Of a DNA stretch of 64,000 nucleotides, positions 56,979-64,000 are shown in pieces (within the stretch, counting starts at the first letter, position 1; every line of letters starts with the position of its first letter). The notes under the pieces were generated by a model. It worked only from the letters and a program-made list of their open reading frames with translations. It was not told the origin of the DNA and did not search any database. The stretch covers positions 423,249 to 487,248 of the forward strand of contig NW_004797831.1 of the NCBI RefSeq assembly GCF_000002075.1, written 5' to 3'. The stretch is from Aplysia californica. Taxonomy: Eukaryota > Mollusca > Gastropoda > Aplysiida > Aplysiidae. The translations under genes and the position numbers were made by a program.

Positions 56979-59876
56979 CTGGAAGAAGCAAATCAAAAGG
57001 TCAAAACCAATAACAAAGATTGTCCTTTCATTCTAAATTCTTTTACATCAACTCTTGATCCATTAAACACGGTGAAGAAAAACAAAAATATACTTCATAT
57101 TATCACTTTCTGAAAACCACAGAAGAAATTGAAAATACTGACAGGGAAAAAAGACACGTTATACAACCCCATCTTTACTGAAAAAACATCTCAACTTTGG
57201 CATACTGATCTTGAACACCATCTAAATAGGTGAGCCTCACTGTCTATTATGAAGGTGATCTTAAATGAAACATTGAAGTTGTGTAGTAGTAGTAGGATTT
57301 TCGGTATTCGTTACGAGCAAATTACCACTTCTGATAATAAAATTGAAAAGTGGGGGAGAAAGTACCATAGAATTCCCAACATACTTTAATCAAGTTTTCA
57401 TGTCGACAAAACAAAACAGATAATTATAAAAGAAATTCAACTCCAGAAATGGAAAAAAAAAGAACTTTGCACAAAATAGAAATGAAGTGGAGCAAGAGAA
57501 TAGAAAACAGAAATGGGCCAAGAGGAAAAGAGAGAAAACATAGAGGTAATTCAAAGGTAAAAGTAAAAACCAATAACAGGGATAGTCTTTTCATTCTAAA
57601 TTCTTTAAGTCAACTTTTCATTAATTCAACAGGAATAAACAAAGGACAAATACTTCACACTATTACATTCTGAAAATGCCAAAAAACATCACAAGAATAT
57701 TTTTTAAATGGTTAATTAAACACAAAACTTAAGTAACAGAAGGCTAACAGACCTTTGGGCATTGGAACAAAGTTGAAAACAAAACATCACTCTTGTAGAA
57801 AGAAAAAACTTTGAATTTTTTAAACTCTTGAACTTTCATGTAAGAATACCATGCTCATAGACTCATAGACACCACGTGTGAACAATCACTTTTTGTGGCT
57901 TGTGGTTCTGTAGACAACAGGTGGAAAAAAACCCTAGGAAATTTGATATATGTGTGCTTTCTCCACACAGACTAATAATTTCATTGTCCACGCAAGCTCT
58001 CTTTAAAGTCAAGGCTTTGTGTACGATGGACTTGATATTTGATATGTATGCAACAATGAATATATCAGTGTCATGTCTCTATGGAGAGCCTTCAATTAAC
58101 TTTCCTATTACTATTACATAAGCATAATGTGTGCCTCCTTTTTTTAATGGTGTACAGAGGTCAAAAGATGATGAAATGAATGACATATTTATATATATAT
58201 GATGTCAGCTTTATTTCTACTCATTCATTCATTATAATACAACATGACTACAGGTGAAAAGTACAGCTTTTAAAGTACATGGTAGAATTATATGTTAAAC
58301 AGGGAAAATATTTCAAACATAATTTAGCATTATGTTAAAGAAAAGTGTACCATCACAAGGAGAGCTCCCCTTACCCCCTCCCCTAGAAAAAATCTGAACA
58401 CTGTTTTCTTCTTCTTTGTGTTCCCCTGCTAACTACTAAATCACAAAGTAGTCTACACTGCTTGTTTCAACCTGCAGAACAACTGATGTGAACGTTTTTC
58501 CTACTTCATAAAGCCCCTGTCTTCAAGTTTTTCAGACAGCCACATTCCCAATTTGAAGGAACTCTATATTTTTAAAAATACTGAAATAAGTGTTTTCAGT
58601 TTTGGTGGGATCTTTAACGTGCACAGCTTGCACATGGTACTTCGAAGAATTTTCACCCTCATCTGAGAAGGCTATATTAGGAGTTCAATTTTACCTGCCC
58701 TACGATCATAGTATGTGAAAGAGAGAACAGATGCAGTTGAAAAAGTCAGGAGAAAGGAAGAGAAGAGCAGAGAGGAAGCCAGAGGTAGGGGTGGGGAAAG
58801 GAGTGAGGAAATGTAGAGGACAGCGGATGATAGAACAGTGCTAGAGAACAGGATAATAATGGAGCAAACTTTCAAAGAAAAAATGTTTATTTGTCTCTGG
58901 AATATTTCAATTCAAGGAACTTTTGACTGATACTTGATAGATGAACACAGCATCTCTATAGTTTCATAACACGTGTCCCTTTAAAAACAAAACAAAACAA
59001 AACAAAAAAACTGTTGCTATCGTCTAGACAACAAAACTTACATGTTTTCATATATTTCAGGAAGGCACACAGTAGACAGAGGCACAGCACACAGTCGACA
59101 CAGGCACACAACCAGGCTATGAGATGAAAATACCTCAAGAAAATCACCCCGACTGAGCGAGTTTTGCCAAACCGGACGTGTACTCCTCTGTGCTGCTGTG
59201 ACAAGACCAGCACATGAGAACCTCAAGTAAAAATGGACAAAAAAGAACATTGTAGCTTACTATAAAACTGCCTTTGAAAATAATCTTTTACAAAAGAAAC
59301 CATCCAAACACTCTTTTATCTTTAAAAAAAGTGACAAAAGGACAGACAAATTTTCCTAAGTTAAGTAGTTAAGTAAAAAATAATTAGCCTATAAATTATA
59401 AAAATGGTACATTTTTACTTTCACTCCCGCACACAGCTTTTGGGGGTTCAATTGGCTGTATTTTTGGTTGTAGATCACAGACACATATTATCATATTATG
59501 CTCTAAAACATTCGTAAATCAATAACTTTCAAGCAGATTTTAAAAAAGAGTCAAATTCTGGGGAACCCCTTGAATTGGTTAAAAGCATGAGAATTACTTC
59601 GCAAGTAGGCTTAACGTAATATAGTTCGAATAAAAACCATCAATAAATTATTTTGAAAACAAATAGGCCTAATTAGCAATGGAATAAAGCCAAATATATA
59701 GGCCTACTGGTACAAATAAAACAGACAAATGAACAAGAGGAGTGCTATGTTTATATACAAATCTAAGCCTTAGCATGAGACGGGAGTGAAAGTAAAACAA
59801 TACCCTATAATCCTATAGGCCTACTTGATATCTAGGCCTACATATGGTTAATACATCGATTTAATCAAATTTAGGG
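56979..59876. other. 5' flank or 5' intron of the YeeE-like gene
   Basis: AT-rich, no supported gene. It contains at 58597-58675 a phrase (GGGATCTTTAACGTGCACAG, CACCCTCATCTGAGAAGG) that looks like a decayed SINE/LINE portion. Confidence 0.45.
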
Positions 59877-60047
59877 AAGGACTTCCATAACGAGCGACCA
59901 CCCCAACAAATGCAAATAAAGTAGAGTCCGAAGAAACTTCTCTAAGGAGAACTTGCCGAGGGAAAGAGACCAAGAGGAAGACCAAAACCCTCTCCCTACC
60001 CCTCTATTTAACTGTCTCATTGTGGCCGCTCGTTACGGAAGTCCTCC
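59877..60047. mobile_element. MITE family A, copy 3, with LINE scrap
   Basis: The same termini as 897-1048 (AAGGACTTCCATAACGAGCG / CGCTCGTTACGGAAGTCCTC inverted). Its core holds a short frame ELAEGKRPRGRPK, typical of LINE C-termini, replacing part of the CCCTA array. Confidence 0.75.
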
Positions 60048-60235
60048 AAAATTTCCCCTACATCTAGTTATAATTTAAAGACCTCTACTTAACTAGAACC
60101 TAGATCTAGACATATAGTTTCTCTAGTCTCTAGAACTAGAAGTCTGTCTTGTTGAAGTTGAAGGTAACCCCATACAATTACAATACAATGTTCATAATAG
60201 ATAAGCTCTCAATCATCTCTAAGGTCCATCAATAT

Positions 60236-60720
60236 TAGATCATTTTGTACTCACTTCTTGGAGATCTTGTTTTCTAGACACAGGTGTGTTGAAGAACAAT
60301 CAATAATTGCAAATAGGATAGGCCAATATCGCCTTTTATCATACTGTACCAAACCCCCAGATCCTGGATCTGTCAACCTAACCAAACAAAACGGGACAGA
60401 ACGACCCTGACCTTTCTACCCTAGGTCACGTACTGTCGTTCAAGCATATCAAAAGGAAACCAAACAATAGACCAAAAACTCAAATCAAATCTCAAGTCGG
60501 CTCCCTTAAGAAAATAACAGTAGACGGAACAAAGGTTTACACTGTAATGGAGAGACAATTAGCACTTAAAACTAAGTGAAATAGCCCAGGTTTCAATATC
60601 AAACACAATTAAAGAGGATGAAACATTATTTGATCACAATTTGAGCAAGAATCTACCTTGCTTCCTGCTTGTGTTCTGTTGTTGTGGGCATCCGACACGG
60701 TCCAGTGAATTGACAATTTA
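60236..60720 (-). other. Possible non-coding first exons of the YeeE-like gene
   Basis: The minus strand has donor-like AAGAA/GTGAGTAC at about 60241-60249 and AAGCAAG/GTAGATTC at about 60650-60664, each after mixed-composition sequence. One of these may supply the 5' UTR that splices to 56978. Not verifiable here. Confidence 0.25.
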
Positions 60721-61216
60721 CACCTCAGTAAGGCCATTGGTTCGCCTTTTTAATATTATTATATTCGTTCGTAGATTTTAAGATTCAACGCTCTACATGA
60801 ATGTAAGCAGTATGTTACTTTAAAGGAGGTTTATAATCTAAAAAAATAGTACATGTATTACACATTACCAAGTAGATCTAGTAGATAAACCTGTTCCGAG
60901 ACAATCTGTTTAAAGTAATTTTGTCTCATACCTAATTTTCATTGCCGGCCAAACTATGTTCAAACGTTGTCGGGTAGAACGGAGTAGATATAGGGAGAAC
61001 AGAATTATTTGGGTACCGGTACGGAAAAACTTTCAATAACACACTCCTGCTTTGTATACATATTTTATGTATTGAATTAGATTACGATTTGTTTCACTTT
61101 AAGTAGTTGGACCTATTTAATATAAGTCTGTAGGTAGATCCTTCATAGGGTCCACCACATTCCTTATAACAGGGGATATAATCATTGCAAAATACAACCG
61201 TTGGAGAAATACTTTG

Positions 61217-61232
61217 TTCATTCCCTTTGACC

Positions 61233-61288
<56 letters not shown>

Positions 61289-61290
61289 TC
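61217..61290. repeat. (CT)n microsatellite
   Basis: About 33 uninterrupted CT units, then broken CT. Confidence 0.97.
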
Positions 61291-61543
61291 TCTCTCTCTT
61301 TCTTCTTTTGTTACTTCTGGCACTGACTGCAAAAATACCATTCAGACCCTTACTATTCGTCGATACGTATCAGAACTATTTTAACCTCCCCCAGTATCAA
61401 CATGTGCTATCTCCAAATGCATAACCTCAGAATCAGTTAAGAGAAGGAGAGAAGAAAGAAAGGTTGACGTTGGAACCCGGAAATGGTTGTCAAACGAACG
61501 CAATCATTGCCTGTTCTAGTACAGCTGTAATAGTGTGGTTAAT

Positions 61544-61581
61544 AATAATGATGATGATGATGATGATAATAATAATAATAA

Positions 61582-61646
<65 letters not shown>

Positions 61647-61656
61647 CTAATAATAC

Positions 61657-61742
<86 letters not shown>

Positions 61743-61769
61743 TAGGCTAATAATAACAATAATAATAGC

Positions 61770-61825
<56 letters not shown>

Positions 61826-61905
61826 CAACAACAACAAACATGAAAACGATAATAAGGATAATAATAACAACAATAACAACAATAATAATATTATTATTAT
61901 AATCA
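61544..61905. repeat. (AAT)n/(GAT)n/(ACT)n trinucleotide array
   Basis: GAT units pass into AAT with ACT and AAC interruptions over 360 bp. The poly-Asn and poly-Ile frames are artefacts. Confidence 0.97.
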
Positions 61906-62100
61906 TCATAATCGAAATCGTGTGATACGATCTACGTTTTCAATGAAAGTAGAAACTAAAGGGAGACAATTCAATAACTATGCATGAAACATCGAAAAAA
62001 ATATCGCCAGTTGTTGTCCTTAGACCAGAGATCTCTATCTCAAATTATCCCTTTTGGCCGCTTGAGGTAGGGTCTGGGCTAGGGATGCTTTAAGTATTTC

Positions 62101-62103
62101 ACA

Positions 62104-62142
<39 letters not shown>

Positions 62143-62255
62143 ACACATACACACGCACACACACACACGCATCACATACACACATACACACATGAACACA
62201 CACACAGGCACAGAGACACATACACACACACAAACACACACACACGCACAAAGAT
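62101..62255. repeat. (CA)n microsatellite
   Basis: CA units with CG, CT and TA interruptions, followed by a short TA run. Confidence 0.96.
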
Positions 62256-63009
62256 TTCAAGTTGTTTATATATATATATATATAATAAATGCATATTATA
62301 TATAATATATACATATAAGGCAAGTATATTGCGGTCGACAGTTCGTTGCGCAACTTATTGTCAAACATTTCCTAAACTATCGAACATAAACTTACCAGCT
62401 TTTGCACAAAGACGTGTATTAATTTGTCTTAAAATATCAAAATTTGTGTAAACACCTATTAGCTGTATTCCAGACAATTCCTTAACAAATGCTAATACAA
62501 GATTCCAGTGGATGGTTTCTACAGATTTCAATAGGTTTACAGTTGGGGCAATATTGCTTTTAAAAGCAAGTCCGTCATTTTTATTTTTTTTTGTAATCGC
62601 GACATTACGCTTAATGAATATAGAATTTGAGAACCTTTAGTGTGAAAAGGTGTTCGCCATAAAATTAATTTCTTGAAACAAGTTTCGATACTAAAAGTGT
62701 CATTGGTGAGCTGTGACGTAGACCATATGTGTATACAACATTTTAATGTGTGTGAGAGGCGGGAAGTGCTGTGAACAATCCCATTTTCCGCGTGACTGAA
62801 ATGTGTAGTATTTTAAATAAATTTATGAAGAAAAGTGTTTAAATCCAACCTTAATTGTTGTGGGAAAATATGATTAAGTGAAGTCAAATTGATACAAACT
62901 GCTGTGCAAAGTACGGGTGACATTGATTCACCAGTTAAAGAGATATTTCAGAAAAAGTTGCGCCACGAATTTTTGACGACACTATTGGAGTGTTTGCTCC
63001 TTTAAAAAA

Positions 63010-63130
63010 CGTATGGAAAAACCAGGAATTAGATCTATAAGAACAAGAATCAAGACAAGAAAGTTCCACACCAGTGTCAGAAGTGCAATACTCTATGGAT
63101 TGGAAACATGGAAACATAATAATAGAAAAC
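63010..63130 (+). mobile_element. LINE reverse-transcriptase fragment, copy 3
   Basis: The frame RIKTRKFHTSVRSAILYGLE followed by TWKHNN resembles the motif just before the C-terminal part of the LINE seen at 41895 and 56285. Short, truncated on both sides. Confidence 0.65.
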
Positions 63131-63571
63131 ACATTTCTAAAAAGCCACAAGCATGTGTTTTTACGGTCCTATACAGCCAAGAAAAATTTCCTCCTCAGAT
63201 AATAACGTTCTGGGTGATTAAAAAAAACAACAACAAAAACAAACAAACAACTGTACAACTTGTTTTTTGCTAATTTTTTTCTCCACACTGAAGTTGTGCG
63301 TTTCAAATTTGTACACAACGTTTGGAGGTCAAAAGGAATTTGTCTGATATTCATTTTTAGATAAATCCACAAAATAGTTTTGCTCTACATAGCGCGTAAA
63401 AAACAACCATTTTTCAGCTATGCCACCATTTTTGTTGCATGATGCACTAGTTTGCATTAGGCCCACCATTAAAAATCCCAACTATTGCGCCATATTGCAA
63501 ACTACAGTAGTCTAACAGGTCAATATAAGTTAGCAGATAGTTTTTTACAAGTTTCCTTTGCCTGCTGAGAT

Positions 63572-63995
63572 CATGGTTAAGATAAGTGAAGAGCAGAGAG
63601 CTTTTTGTATTGAACATTTCCTCACCACCAACTCATTTCGTAAATTTCACACAAGGTACGGAAAAAAATGTTAAAGTGCCCTTAAGGCCTTCTTTGGTGG
63701 AAAGGGTGGAAATGGTCTATCAGTTAGGACCTGTAGAGAATCCGAACTAAAAATTCCCCGACAAAATGACCACTTCAGGTCAAACATGCACCGTTTGTAC
63801 CCATTTAGAAGTCACAAGGGTGCAGCATTCAGTAGATGAGCCCCATGAGACGTCTGTCCGCAGACGATATCTGTTGCAATGACTTTCCTTCATCTCTAAG
63901 GTCCGCATTCTCAAGGCAGATCTTCATCTACTACCGTACCATTTTCCCTTTCGCGAAGTTATCAGCAGAGGATAGCAATGTGTTCATGATTCCTC
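63572..63995 (+). pseudogene. Decayed mariner/DUF4817-type transposase, 5' part
   Basis: It begins MVKISEEQRAFCIEHFLTTN, then SFRKFHTRYG, the usual N-terminal helix-turn-helix of transposases whose DDE core follows. Beyond that the frame is lost, but scattered phrases (SVRR, then RILKADLHLLPYH) fit the second helix-turn-helix. At least two frameshifts and one stop separate these pieces, and the window ends before a catalytic core. Plain DNA transposon remnant, non-functional. Confidence 0.6.
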
Positions 63996-64000
63996 GATCG

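Noticed and set aside
61464-61909. Poly-Ile and poly-Asn frames
   Set aside because: (AAT)n array.

Overview
This is a eukaryotic nuclear window. It looks like an invertebrate animal, most likely a mollusc and possibly a gastropod. That guess rests on vertebrate-like RNF8 and GPATCH2/2L proteins split into many small exons, a YeeE/YedE-type sulfur transporter, and a repeat landscape of tRNA-derived SINEs, MITEs, minisatellites and CT/CA/AAT microsatellites. The species cannot be fixed from sequence alone.

Four spliced protein-coding genes can be assembled, and the splice phases agree at every junction. (1) 737-17833 (+): a 13-exon RNF8 orthologue of 764 codons (FHA, coiled coil, C3HC4 RING) with an extra C-terminal extension. 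The extension holds Ala/Thr/Gln repeats, two SUMO-interacting-like motifs and a terminal CCHC zinc knuckle. (2) 19468-26251 (-): a small three-exon gene of 127 codons, product not recognised. (3) 28454-34245 (+): a GPATCH2/GPATCH2L-family gene of 478 codons without a G-patch, head-to-head with gene 2. (4) 47435-56956 (-): a ten-exon gene of 392 codons for a YeeE/YedE (TsuA-like) membrane protein. RNF8 and gene 2 converge at about 18-19.4 kb. The regions at about 35-47 kb and 57-64 kb hold repeats and no gene I can support.

The repeats carry the most unusual signal. A pyrimidine-rich retroposon of about 180 bp, plus a longer relative, occurs about 22 times. Every copy that lies inside an intron (17 of 17 by my count, in all four genes) is in the host gene's sense orientation. 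Six of them end within about 10-50 nt of a 3' splice site. One has a 13-bp target-site duplication that copied the splice acceptor itself. Ordinary tRNA-headed SINEs in the same introns do not show this bias. Other repeats include nested MITEs, a hAT-like element with a clean 8-bp duplication, two TTAA-flanked piggyBac-like MITEs, LINE 3' fragments, a decayed DDE-type transposase at the right edge, and several minisatellites touching exon borders.
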